The position numbers were made by a program, and so were the translations under genes. Below are positions 25,428-31,370 of a stretch of 43,560 bases of DNA, piece by piece (within the stretch, counting starts at the first letter, position 1; the number at the start of each line of letters is the position of its first letter). The stretch lies in the IMG/VR virus record IMGVR_UViG_3300017527_000399, positions 1-43,560 of that record. One strand, given 5' to 3'. The notes beneath the pieces were generated by a model. It made no database searches. It saw only the letters and a program-made list of their open reading frames with translations, and was not told the DNA's origin. The DNA is from a virus.

Positions 25428-25784
25428 ATGAAGTTTTTATTAACCCTTGGATTAATCTTTTTATTAACTATTCCTTGCTTTGCAAGTGATATTAATCAAT
25501 CAGAGGTAAGACCAGATGTATCTGTATGGCGTCTCGATACAGTCAAGTTTTTAGCTTTCACGGAGACCGCTGAGATTACTTATCGCAAAGGTTATATGGA
25601 TAGCGGGAATTTCATTGCTATTGGCGGAGAGGTTAATATTTTATTTCAAAACATAGAAGATAACCCTGAAACTCCTGAAGATGAATCAAGCAATGAATTT
25701 ACTCAATTAATTAACCTTATTAACAATAACGATAATATTAAAACGTCAGTAACACAGGCAGTACGGGTTAAACTAGGTATCTAA
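25428..25784 (+). CDS. Exported small protein
   Basis: ATG 25428 follows AAGGAGGAGAAAA, giving 118 residues with a signal peptide (MKFLLTLGLIFLLTIPCFA). The mature part is not recognised; it has an acidic stretch (EDNPETPEDESSNEF) and ends SVTQAVRVKLGI. It is the last of the exported late proteins. A TAATG overlap leads to a small membrane protein. Confidence 0.68.
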   Translation: MKFLLTLGLIFLLTIPCFASDINQSEVRPDVSVWRLDTVKFLAFTETAEITYRKGYMDSGNFIAIGGEVNILFQNIEDNPETPEDESSNEFTQLINLINNNDNIKTSVTQAVRVKLGI

Positions 25785-25912
25785 TGGGGTTCTCACCGGA
25801 ACAAACTGTCGCGGTTATTGAAGCAACTAAACCGAACTATTGGTGGTTGCTATCCATCGCGATAATTCCCATTATTCTAAAATGGATATTATCTCGAAAG
25901 AAAAGTTCATAG
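25784..25912 (+). CDS. Small single-span membrane protein, holin-like candidate
   Basis: The 42-residue product has one hydrophobic segment (WWLLSIAIIPIILKWIL, about 20-36) and a basic tail (SRKKSS). It starts at a TAATG overlap. Size and layout fit small phage membrane proteins such as pinholins or accessory lysis factors. Nothing more specific supports a lysis role. Confidence 0.5.
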   Translation: MGFSPEQTVAVIEATKPNYWWLLSIAIIPIILKWILSRKKSS

Positions 25913-26034
25913 AGTACCTCGAAAGCCTCGTTAAAAAGTGGGCGGAGGAGTGCATTAAAGACGATGTCGGGTTTAAAGAAGACATGGTAAATGAGGTAAA
26001 GTTTAAATTCAAAGAGTTTGGAGAACAAAGATGA
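25882..26034 (+). CDS. Hypothetical small helical protein
   Basis: The ATG at 25882 gives 50 residues (MDIISKEKFIEYLESLVKKW...), acidic and helical. It overlaps the preceding gene by 31 nt in another frame and the following one by 4 nt (ATGA). Function is unknown. Confidence 0.5.
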   Translation: MDIISKEKFIEYLESLVKKWAEECIKDDVGFKEDMVNEVKFKFKEFGEQR

Positions 26035-26258
26035 TTCCTGAAGTTTTTATCAAAAAGCATCCCGAGCATCATACAGAAGAAGTAGAGCATGAGGGGAATA
26101 CATATTATGTTTGCCATAATTGTCAGGTAGCGGATACTGCCTGTGAAGTATGGTCAAGATGTGTTGGATACCTCCGTCCAACGAAGAATTGGAACAAGGG
26201 GAAGAAGTCAGAGTGGCGAAATAGGGTAACCTACAAGGTGAATAGTGGACGAAAATAA
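26031..26258 (+). CDS. Stand-alone NrdD C-terminal-like (glycyl radical) protein
   Basis: The 75 residues match only the last part of anaerobic (class III) ribonucleotide reductases. There is a Cys cluster (C28, C31, C38) followed by CEVWSRCVGYLRPTKNWNKG and a basic end (SEWRNRVTY). In NrdD the Gly of the RxxGY motif (here Gly46) carries the radical and the Cys residues bind zinc. The barrel domain is absent. It may be a spare-part radical domain like YfiD, or a zinc-binding remnant with another use. ATGA overlaps set the start. Confidence 0.7.
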   Translation: MIPEVFIKKHPEHHTEEVEHEGNTYYVCHNCQVADTACEVWSRCVGYLRPTKNWNKGKKSEWRNRVTYKVNSGRK

Positions 26259-26763
26259 AGTATATTCTTTAATCGAATCAGAACGCCGAGAACGTATTTC
26301 TGCGATTGAAGGGATACATACTCGATTAGATGATTTATTTGCTTTAGTCAACAAACTTAACAAACCCAATAACGCAAATGCGAGTTGGACTAGGCAGAGC
26401 ATTGGATTAACGATTGCGGTGATTGCTCTTATTGGATTCCTTGTTCCGACGATGGTAGCAATAGTCAGACCTATGCAACAACAGATAGATTATGTCCGTG
26501 ATTATTCAAGAGACTCGACGGAAAAGATGGATGAGAAACTCCAAATCGAGATTATGAAACAATCTGAAGCAGGGAAACTGGAGAACGAGAGAGGTAAGGC
26601 ACGTTTAAGTAAACTGGAAGAATGGCAGAAATGGATGTATAGGGAGGTTGTGCCTGTACAGGGGGATTTAAAAGGAAGGATTCAGGCATTGGAACAAGAG
26701 ATAGTACGAATGAATGAATTGTTTAAGATCCGTGATGAGAATATAAAGAAATTATCGGAGTAG
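26245..26763 (+). CDS. Membrane protein with coiled coil, possible spanin or holin partner
   Basis: The 172-residue product starts at GTG 26245. It has a cytoplasmic-looking charged N terminus (1-48), one strong membrane span (about 53-74, IGLTIAVIALIGFLVPTMV) and a long charged coiled coil (about 77-172). This resembles i-spanins or other envelope-linked phage proteins, but the N-terminal domain is longer than in typical Rz. A lipoprotein candidate lies 0.8 kb downstream. Confidence 0.6.
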   Translation: MDENKVYSLIESERRERISAIEGIHTRLDDLFALVNKLNKPNNANASWTRQSIGLTIAVIALIGFLVPTMVAIVRPMQQQIDYVRDYSRDSTEKMDEKLQIEIMKQSEAGKLENERGKARLSKLEEWQKWMYREVVPVQGDLKGRIQALEQEIVRMNELFKIRDENIKKLSE

Positions 26764-26765
26764 GG

Positions 26766-27056
26766 GTGAGAATACCTAAAAAAATCCATTATTGCGGAAA
26801 TGATATTAAAGTTATCTATAAAAAGAAAATTTTTGATGTCAAGGGAGAATATTTAGGGCATGCCCTTACAAACCAAAATAGACTTTTACTTGAATACGGT
26901 ATGGATAAAACAAAGAAACGAGAAACATTTTTACATGAACTAATACATTTTATCAGTGATACACAGCATTTGGGATTAAGTGAAAAACAAATCGACGCAC
27001 TTGCACCTAATATTATAGACTTAATAATAACTAATAATTTAGATTTTAGAAAATGA
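26766..27056 (+). CDS. HExxH metallopeptidase-like protein
   Basis: The 96-residue product carries ETFLHELIHFISD with HELIH at 57-61, the zinc-binding motif of metallopeptidases of the ImmA/IrrE/SprT type. No third ligand is obvious. It starts at GTG 26766 after TAGGG. Small phage proteins of this kind are common; possible roles include cleaving a host or phage regulator, or morphogenesis. Confidence 0.65.
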   Translation: MRIPKKIHYCGNDIKVIYKKKIFDVKGEYLGHALTNQNRLLLEYGMDKTKKRETFLHELIHFISDTQHLGLSEKQIDALAPNIIDLIITNNLDFRK

Positions 27057-27325
27057 AAACCAGAGAAAGAGATATCCAGGAGATAGGACATATCTTAAAA
27101 AATGTAGCACAGAAGTTTATCGGAATCAACATGATAAGAGAAGGGATTGTCCGATTAGAAAGCAATGTTTATCAACAACTGGAGAATATAGCCAAGCAGC
27201 GTGATGCGATCAGGACAACGCAGAGGTCTATAGACGCTGATTTAGATAGAGTATGGCAGATTATTAACAGAAACGGAGGAATCGATGACGCAACTCGTAA
27301 CACAGATAATCGGGATAGTTCTTGA
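27053..27325 (+). CDS. Hypothetical helical protein
   Basis: This 90-residue product is charged and helical throughout (residues 5-75) with a disordered DDATRNTDNRDSS tail. It starts at an ATGA overlap. No function is recognised. Confidence 0.55.
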   Translation: MKTRERDIQEIGHILKNVAQKFIGINMIREGIVRLESNVYQQLENIAKQRDAIRTTQRSIDADLDRVWQIINRNGGIDDATRNTDNRDSS

Positions 27326-27488
27326 ATTAATCCCTAAGGACAAGTTCAAAGAGTTCGTGGATGAGATTTTAGATAAGATAGAAGATAAAGTAGCACAGAC
27401 ACCCAATGTCTATGATGACGCTATTATCCTTCCCCTTATAAACAAAGTCCGTGAGCTTCTAGACGTACCCGATGGTAACGATGACTAA
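27285..27488 (+). CDS. Hypothetical acidic helical protein
   Basis: The 67-residue product begins after ACGGAGGAATCG, overlapping the preceding gene by 41 nt. It is amphipathic (LVTQIIGIVLELIPKDKFKEF) with an acidic C terminus. A TAATG overlap follows. Function is unknown. Confidence 0.55.
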   Translation: MTQLVTQIIGIVLELIPKDKFKEFVDEILDKIEDKVAQTPNVYDDAIILPLINKVRELLDVPDGNDD

Positions 27489-27688
27489 TGTCTATTGGAA
27501 AGATAATTAACATAGTAAACTGGGTCATTGAGAAATATGAGATTGTACGGCTTAAATGGAAACAGGCAGTCCGCAGGCATCGTTCTAAGAGGGTTCGTAA
27601 GGCTGTGGATAAGCGTGATCTGCGTACTCTTGGTGACTTCGTGCGCCATGTTCTCAAGAAAAGAAAAAGTAGATGGGATTCCAGTTGA
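27488..27688 (+). CDS. Hypothetical basic protein overlapping a lipoprotein gene
   Basis: This 66-residue, strongly basic product (RRHRSKRVRKAVDKRDLR) starts at a TAATG overlap. The lipoprotein candidate at 27528 lies in another frame of the same DNA. Only the start signal supports it; it could be dual coding or one of the two frames could be spurious. Confidence 0.45.
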   Translation: MSIGKIINIVNWVIEKYEIVRLKWKQAVRRHRSKRVRKAVDKRDLRTLGDFVRHVLKKRKSRWDSS

Positions 27689-27785
27689 CCCTGTAATTGT
27701 GCAGGTTAACGGAGTGGATTACTTCTGCCTAGAGGAACGTGCGTTCACTGCGGTCTTGCAAGAGGCGAGTAGAGACTGTGATTAA
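27528..27785 (+). CDS. Lipoprotein candidate (Rz1/o-spanin-like)
   Basis: The frame contains VRLWISVICVLLVTSCAMFS (about residues 24-43): a basic residue, a hydrophobic core and a lipobox VTSC. The mature part would be about 45 residues with FCLEERAFTAVLQEASRDC. An outer-membrane lipoprotein at the end of a late cluster and overlapping another gene fits an o-spanin. It lacks the Pro-rich body typical of Rz1. The true start is unclear. Confidence 0.55.
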   Translation: MRNMRLYGLNGNRQSAGIVLRGFVRLWISVICVLLVTSCAMFSRKEKVDGIPVDPVIVQVNGVDYFCLEERAFTAVLQEASRDCD

Positions 27786-27793
27786 AAAAAAGC

Positions 27794-27822
27794 TTGACAC
27801 GAAAAACGATTTATGCAATAAT
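27794..27822 (+). promoter_or_regulatory. Sigma70-type promoter P1
   Basis: TTGACA at 27794-27799, a 17-nt spacer and AATAAT at 27817-27822. This is a near-consensus promoter at the end of the late cluster. Its predicted start, near 27829, is a few bases before the pseudoknot-forming RNA. Confidence 0.72.
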
Positions 27823-27828
27823 GAATCA

Positions 27829-27942
27829 TAATGAAAAACCCGGATAGAAACAAAAGAATAATTTACCGAAGCAAGTTAAGAGGCAGCGTCGAGAGATGTT
27901 GTCTTTTTCATCTATCCGGGATCTTGCTTCGGTATTTTTTTT
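27829..27942 (+). ncRNA. Structured small RNA with crossing stems (pseudoknot)
   Basis: Two perfect inverted repeats cross. Stem A is CCCGGATAGA (27839-27848) with TCTATCCGGG (27911-27920). Stem B is TACCGAAGCAAG (27864-27875) with CTTGCTTCGGTA (27923-27934). Stem B is followed by eight T (27935-27942). Within the loop, AAGAGGCAGC (27878-27887) can pair with GTTGTCTTTTT using some G-U pairs. The unit is flanked by promoter P1 upstream and P2 downstream. It looks like a small RNA gene or a switch that ends at its own terminator. No known family is recognised. Confidence 0.72.
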
Positions 27943-27945
27943 ATC

Positions 27946-27973
27946 TTGACAAATCCTTTTAAAGAGTTAAAAT
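27946..27973 (+). promoter_or_regulatory. Sigma70-type promoter P2
   Basis: TTGACA at 27946-27951, a 16-nt spacer and TAAAAT at 27968-27973. It begins four bases after the T run that ends the upstream RNA. It points towards the early genes from 28050 onwards, and would start near 27980. Confidence 0.68.
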
Positions 27974-28007
27974 CGAGTTATGCAACCAACAAAACATAGG
28001 AGATACG

Positions 28008-28039
28008 GGGGGATAGGTTAAACTGTCCCCCTTTTTTTT
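28008..28039 (+). terminator. Terminator/attenuator in the early leader
   Basis: GGGGGA (28008-28013) pairs with TCCCCC (28026-28031) and is followed by eight T (28032-28039), a standard intrinsic terminator only about 30 nt after the P2 start. The five G that follow (28040-28044) can instead pair with the same C run. That gives two exclusive hairpins, so the leader could control read-through into the early genes. It could also simply terminate P1/late transcription. Confidence 0.68.
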
Positions 28040-28049
28040 GGGGGTAGCG

Positions 28050-28232
28050 ATGGGTGCAAAAGAAGATTATTTAAGAAAGTTCCAGCACGTTGAAGAAGAC
28101 GAATATTACGCACGGATTGAAGAGCTTTACAGTGTTGTTCAGTACGCAGTTAAATACGGGCATATTTCAGAAGAAGAGGGTAGGTATTACTTAGATTACC
28201 CGGAAGAAGGGTTTCGGTGGCTCTACCAATAG
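28050..28232 (+). CDS. Hypothetical early protein
   Basis: ATG 28050 follows GGGGGTAGCG, giving 60 acidic residues with many Tyr (EDEYYARIEELYSVVQYAVK). It is the first gene after the leader hairpin. Unknown function. The frame runs back to a TTG at 28038 inside the T run, which I rejected as a start. Confidence 0.55.
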   Translation: MGAKEDYLRKFQHVEEDEYYARIEELYSVVQYAVKYGHISEEEGRYYLDYPEEGFRWLYQ

Positions 28233-28240
28233 GAGGGAAT

Positions 28241-28432
28241 ATGGAGAATGTAAGACAGGATATGTATAACTTATACAGAAGCGGGGTATTGGCAGCCGTG
28301 AATTTTATTGAACGGAACAGGGATTTTCCAATCGAGAAATCTATCAAGATGTTAAGAGAAATGTATAACGAAATGGGGGAAGATAATGAACGACATGCTG
28401 TTCCAGGTGGGGGAGAAGATAAGGATAGTTAA
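28241..28432 (+). CDS. Hypothetical early protein
   Basis: ATG 28241 follows TAGGAGGGAAT, an excellent ribosome site, giving 63 residues. It is helical at first (DMYNLYRSGVLAAVNFIERN) with a charged disordered tail. The next gene overlaps its end by 47 nt. Unknown function. Confidence 0.58.
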   Translation: MENVRQDMYNLYRSGVLAAVNFIERNRDFPIEKSIKMLREMYNEMGEDNERHAVPGGGEDKDS

Positions 28433-28562
28433 TTATAAGGTCACAGGTTGTGCTAAGACACCGTCAGGGAATATTTATACCGTACAACCTGATGATACGG
28501 CGATAGGGGCAGAGGGGATAGTGATCCGCGAAGAAAGGCTACAGCGTGAAGACATGCGGTGA
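28386..28562 (+). CDS. Hypothetical small beta-rich protein
   Basis: The 58-residue product (MNDMLFQVGEKIRIVNYKVT...) has an SH3-like beta pattern: VGEKIRIV, then GNIYTVQPDD, then GIVIREERL. GGGGGAAGATA precedes the ATG. It overlaps genes on both sides. The function is unknown. Confidence 0.55.
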   Translation: MNDMLFQVGEKIRIVNYKVTGCAKTPSGNIYTVQPDDTAIGAEGIVIREERLQREDMR

Positions 28563-29415
28563 ATTTTACGTCCATCAGCACACCATTCCGTTTAAGAAAT
28601 ACGGTGATGTTATTGTTTTAATCCCTTTTGGGGATGTGCATAGGGACGATGAGAATTGCGCAGAAGAGAAGTGGTTACAGTTTCTTGATTGGGCGAAACT
28701 TAAACGGCAAACATCAAATATATGGTTTTTAGGTATGGGAGATTACCAGAACATTCTACGTGCTACGGAACGAGGTATTTTACAATCTGCCAGTTTGGGA
28801 AAGAAAACCGTCACCTCTTTAGAAGATTGGTGGTATTATCATATCAATAGGTTTTATGAGGAAATCTCTTTCATGCGGGGGCGAATATTAGGGTTATTAG
28901 AGGGCAATCATTACGTTACCTTCCAAAACAACACCACCTCTACACAATATTTATGTCAGAAGTTAGGTTGTGCCTATCTTGGGTGTAATGCGTTTATCAG
29001 GTTAATCATTTCAAAAGACGAGCACCACGCGCATCAACTGGATATCTTTGCTCATCACGGGAAAGGAGGTGGTTCGACTTCCGGTGGGTCGATAAATACA
29101 GTAGAGAAGATGCAACATATCGCAGAGGCATCAATTTTCCTCCAAGGCCATGACCATCGTAAAATGGTTTCAATGCAAAGCAAGCTATATCTTTCCAATA
29201 CAAAAGACCCAAAAGATTTAAAAGTACGGCATAAAAAGATAATCAGTGCAAGAACCGGGAGTTTCCTTAAAGCGTATGAATCAGGAAAACAAAGTTATGT
29301 GGTTGATAAGTTGTTACGCCCTACAGACTTAGGGGTGGTGAAGATTGAAATACAAACCATGAGAAAGAAAACAAATGGGGACGTCCGAGAAATAGACGTA
29401 CATGTGAGTATATGA
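28546..29415 (+). CDS. Calcineurin-like metallophosphoesterase
   Basis: The 289-residue product has the whole metal-binding set of the family: GDVH (D30, H32), GDYQN (D66, N69), GNH (N121, H122), HH (170-171) and GHDH (H202, H204). Such enzymes cleave phosphoesters, including nucleic acids or cyclic nucleotides. Phage versions often lie in replication or recombination clusters, and a Cas4-like nuclease follows here. The start is GTG 28546; a GTG is the only start in this part of the frame. Confidence 0.82.
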   Translation: MKTCGEFYVHQHTIPFKKYGDVIVLIPFGDVHRDDENCAEEKWLQFLDWAKLKRQTSNIWFLGMGDYQNILRATERGILQSASLGKKTVTSLEDWWYYHINRFYEEISFMRGRILGLLEGNHYVTFQNNTTSTQYLCQKLGCAYLGCNAFIRLIISKDEHHAHQLDIFAHHGKGGGSTSGGSINTVEKMQHIAEASIFLQGHDHRKMVSMQSKLYLSNTKDPKDLKVRHKKIISARTGSFLKAYESGKQSYVVDKLLRPTDLGVVKIEIQTMRKKTNGDVREIDVHVSI

Positions 29416-30113
29416 AAATAGAAGAACTCCTTAACGACGCATTAAAACAATTAGACCAGGAAGAATCTGCTAAACATCTTGAGGATAGGCGTTGGATCCC
29501 TTCTTTATTCGGGAAATGTTACCGCAAACAATACTGGGTAAGGAAGGTAGAGATCGAAAGCAACCCTAAAGACGAGCGAACAACAAGAATGTTGGCTTGC
29601 AGGAGTGTTCATCACAGGTTTATTCAGGAAAAAATCAAAGAAAAATACCCTCAAGCGATGATTGAAGTACCTTATAAAGACCATGATGTGTCCTTAAGAG
29701 CGGATATAGTCTATGAAGATGAGGTGATTGAATTAAAAACCATGCACTCAAGAGGGTTTTTCTACATGAACCGCAAGGATTTTCTTTTATCTAGGGATAA
29801 AAAAGATCACATCTATCAGGTAATGACCAATGCGATTAAATTAGATAAGGATAAATGTCGGTTAGTCTATGTAGATGTGGACACATATTGTATGAAAGAG
29901 TTTGTCTTACCCGTAACGGGGATGTGGGCTAATGAGGTGGAGTGGGAAATAGCCGCATTAAACGAAGCGTGGCATAAAGAATGGCTTCCTGAAGCAAAAC
30001 CGAGGCTCTATAAACAAAAAAACGGGACGTATAAGGAATGTGAGTACTGCGGTTTTAGAACAAAATGTAATCAAACTGAGGTGTGGCATGGAAATCCAAC
30101 AAATAAGAAATGA
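29412..30113 (+). CDS. Cas4/RecB-like Fe-S PD-(D/E)xK exonuclease
   Basis: The 233-residue product has C36 (FGKCYRKQYW) and a C-terminal three-Cys cluster (ECEYCGFRTKCNQ), the layout of the 4Fe-4S site of Cas4/AddB-type nucleases. The active site is D98 (RADIVYEDE) with E107-L-K109. Phage Cas4-like enzymes resect DNA ends for recombination or replication. ATGA overlaps the phosphoesterase stop. No CRISPR array or other cas gene is present, so this is a phage repair enzyme rather than CRISPR adaptation. Confidence 0.85.
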   Translation: MKIEELLNDALKQLDQEESAKHLEDRRWIPSLFGKCYRKQYWVRKVEIESNPKDERTTRMLACRSVHHRFIQEKIKEKYPQAMIEVPYKDHDVSLRADIVYEDEVIELKTMHSRGFFYMNRKDFLLSRDKKDHIYQVMTNAIKLDKDKCRLVYVDVDTYCMKEFVLPVTGMWANEVEWEIAALNEAWHKEWLPEAKPRLYKQKNGTYKECEYCGFRTKCNQTEVWHGNPTNKK

Positions 30114-30402
30114 ATTAGAGAATTTACCTGACCTTATTTGGTCAGCAGAATGGGACTATCGTGAGGCAAAAGCCGAAGAAAACCATATGCAGGATCTTAA
30201 AAAGGTTGTCCTATCCCATTTAAAGACTAAATTCTATGGTACTAATGCGGACAAGGAAACTCTCGCTATCTCTTCGCCTAAATATCAACTTCACCTAGAC
30301 GGGTTAAAAGAGAGCGCGCTGGATACAGGGCGGAAAGAAGCGAGGTTTCATAATCTACAGAATAAGTTTGAGGCTATGCGAAGCCTGAATAAAAACGTGT
30401 GA
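30088..30402 (+). CDS. Hypothetical helical early protein
   Basis: ATG 30088 follows GAGGTGTGGC, giving 104 residues, overlapping the nuclease gene by 26 nt. It is helical and charged (NELENLPDLIWSAEWDYREA). Its site next to the Cas4-like gene suggests a DNA-metabolism accessory role, by position only. Confidence 0.6.
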   Translation: MEIQQIRNELENLPDLIWSAEWDYREAKAEENHMQDLKKVVLSHLKTKFYGTNADKETLAISSPKYQLHLDGLKESALDTGRKEARFHNLQNKFEAMRSLNKNV

Positions 30403-30409
30403 GGTGGTT

Positions 30410-30685
30410 ATGACTATTTTAAAGTTTGGTAAGTATGAGGGAAAAGAGATAGGTGAGATAGTAAAAGATATTAAGGGGAGAGAGTATTTAGCGTGGTTAG
30501 TTGGACAACCGGTTAAAGAAGATCGATGGAAACAGGCTAATGAAGAGAGAAATGAGGAGATAAGAGGGGTTTTGGCTTCTTTTTCTTCTTCAACCCCGCA
30601 GGATAAGACGGCTTTAATGGTGGCAACGCTGGAGGAAATAATTGAGCGGCTTACCCATATTAAAGATGAAATACAAAAAAGTTAA
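30410..30685 (+). CDS. DUF3820-like small protein
   Basis: The 91-residue product starts MTILKFGKYEGKEIGEI and has REYLAWLVGQP. This FGKYxGKxIxEI...YLxWL pattern matches the small module found at the end of some exonucleases and alone in phages (DUF3820). The rest is a charged helix. GTG 30404 is a possible alternative start. Confidence 0.6.
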   Translation: MTILKFGKYEGKEIGEIVKDIKGREYLAWLVGQPVKEDRWKQANEERNEEIRGVLASFSSSTPQDKTALMVATLEEIIERLTHIKDEIQKS

Positions 30686-30818
30686 TAAAGCAGCCCAACG
30701 ATACCGAAAAGCATACAGAACCAAGAATTTATTCGGGAATATCGGTCTCTACGCTAAAGACAAAGCTTTCTACCCAGAGGGTCACTGGTATGATTTTCGA
30801 AGCAGGGACGCCCATTAA
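30666..30818 (+). CDS. Hypothetical small basic protein
   Basis: The 50-residue product (MKYKKVNKAAQRYRKAYRTK...) covers the gap between two larger genes and overlaps each (20 and 29 nt). It is basic and aromatic. The ribosome site is weak. It looks natural in composition but has no recognised function. Confidence 0.45.
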   Translation: MKYKKVNKAAQRYRKAYRTKNLFGNIGLYAKDKAFYPEGHWYDFRSRDAH

Positions 30819-31128
30819 GCGATACAACCATAAGCGAAGGTGCCAGTATAAGAAATGCACCACCATTATAAACCCGTATCGGAACAGTAAGTATTGTTCG
30901 GCACATCAATTAATAGCGTTTGTAGAGGTAAGTGATAAGTTGGATAAAATCGTGGAGGAGTATAAGTATCTGTGCCAAAAGAAAAACAATGGAAGGGTTT
31001 TAAATAAAACAGAACTGCGGAATAGGGAGGTTTTAAAACACAAGATAAAGAGATTAAGAAGCCATCTATGTGAGTGGGATTCCGTAAGTGTTAAACGGTT
31101 TGGGGTATATGAAAAGGTTGGGAGATAG
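30790..31128 (+). CDS. Putative zinc-finger protein
   Basis: The 112-residue product has RCQYKKCTTIINPYRNSKYC followed by SAH (about residues 17-39): a C-x4-C...C-x2-H pattern likely to bind zinc. The rest is Lys-rich helix. Unknown role, possibly nucleic-acid binding. Confidence 0.6.
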   Translation: MIFEAGTPIKRYNHKRRCQYKKCTTIINPYRNSKYCSAHQLIAFVEVSDKLDKIVEEYKYLCQKKNNGRVLNKTELRNREVLKHKIKRLRSHLCEWDSVSVKRFGVYEKVGR

Positions 31129-31136
31129 GAGAAAAA

Positions 31137-31370
31137 ATGACGTCACCAACAACGCTTAACTACAGAAAAAAGGTATGTCAACTAAAACAGGGGGTTTTGA
31201 CTCAATCAAGTAAAAAGAGGGACTTAAAATGTGGGGAACTACACTCTTTTAATGAGTGCGTAGCCTATAGACCAAAATCCCCAAACATTATAAGGGATTC
31301 AAAAAGATTTCGGGAGAAGATAGCACAGGGATTAAAGGAATTGAGGGGGGTTAAGAGAAATGCCCTATAA
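31137..31370 (+). CDS. Hypothetical basic protein
   Basis: The 77-residue product starts after TAGGAGAAAAA. It is basic with three scattered Cys (VCQLKQ, KCGELHSFNEC). It overlaps the start of the replication gene by 11 nt. Not recognised. Confidence 0.52.
   Translation: MTSPTTLNYRKKVCQLKQGVLTQSSKKRDLKCGELHSFNECVAYRPKSPNIIRDSKRFREKIAQGLKELRGVKRNAL

Noticed and set aside
27831-27962. 43-codon open frame over the pseudoknot RNA
   Set aside because: It has no ribosome site and its length is explained by the two inverted repeats; the paired stems and the T run fit an RNA better than a peptide.
29412-30113. Cas4-like gene as a sign of a CRISPR system
   Set aside because: No repeat-spacer array and no other cas gene were seen; phage Cas4-like nucleases commonly serve recombination.
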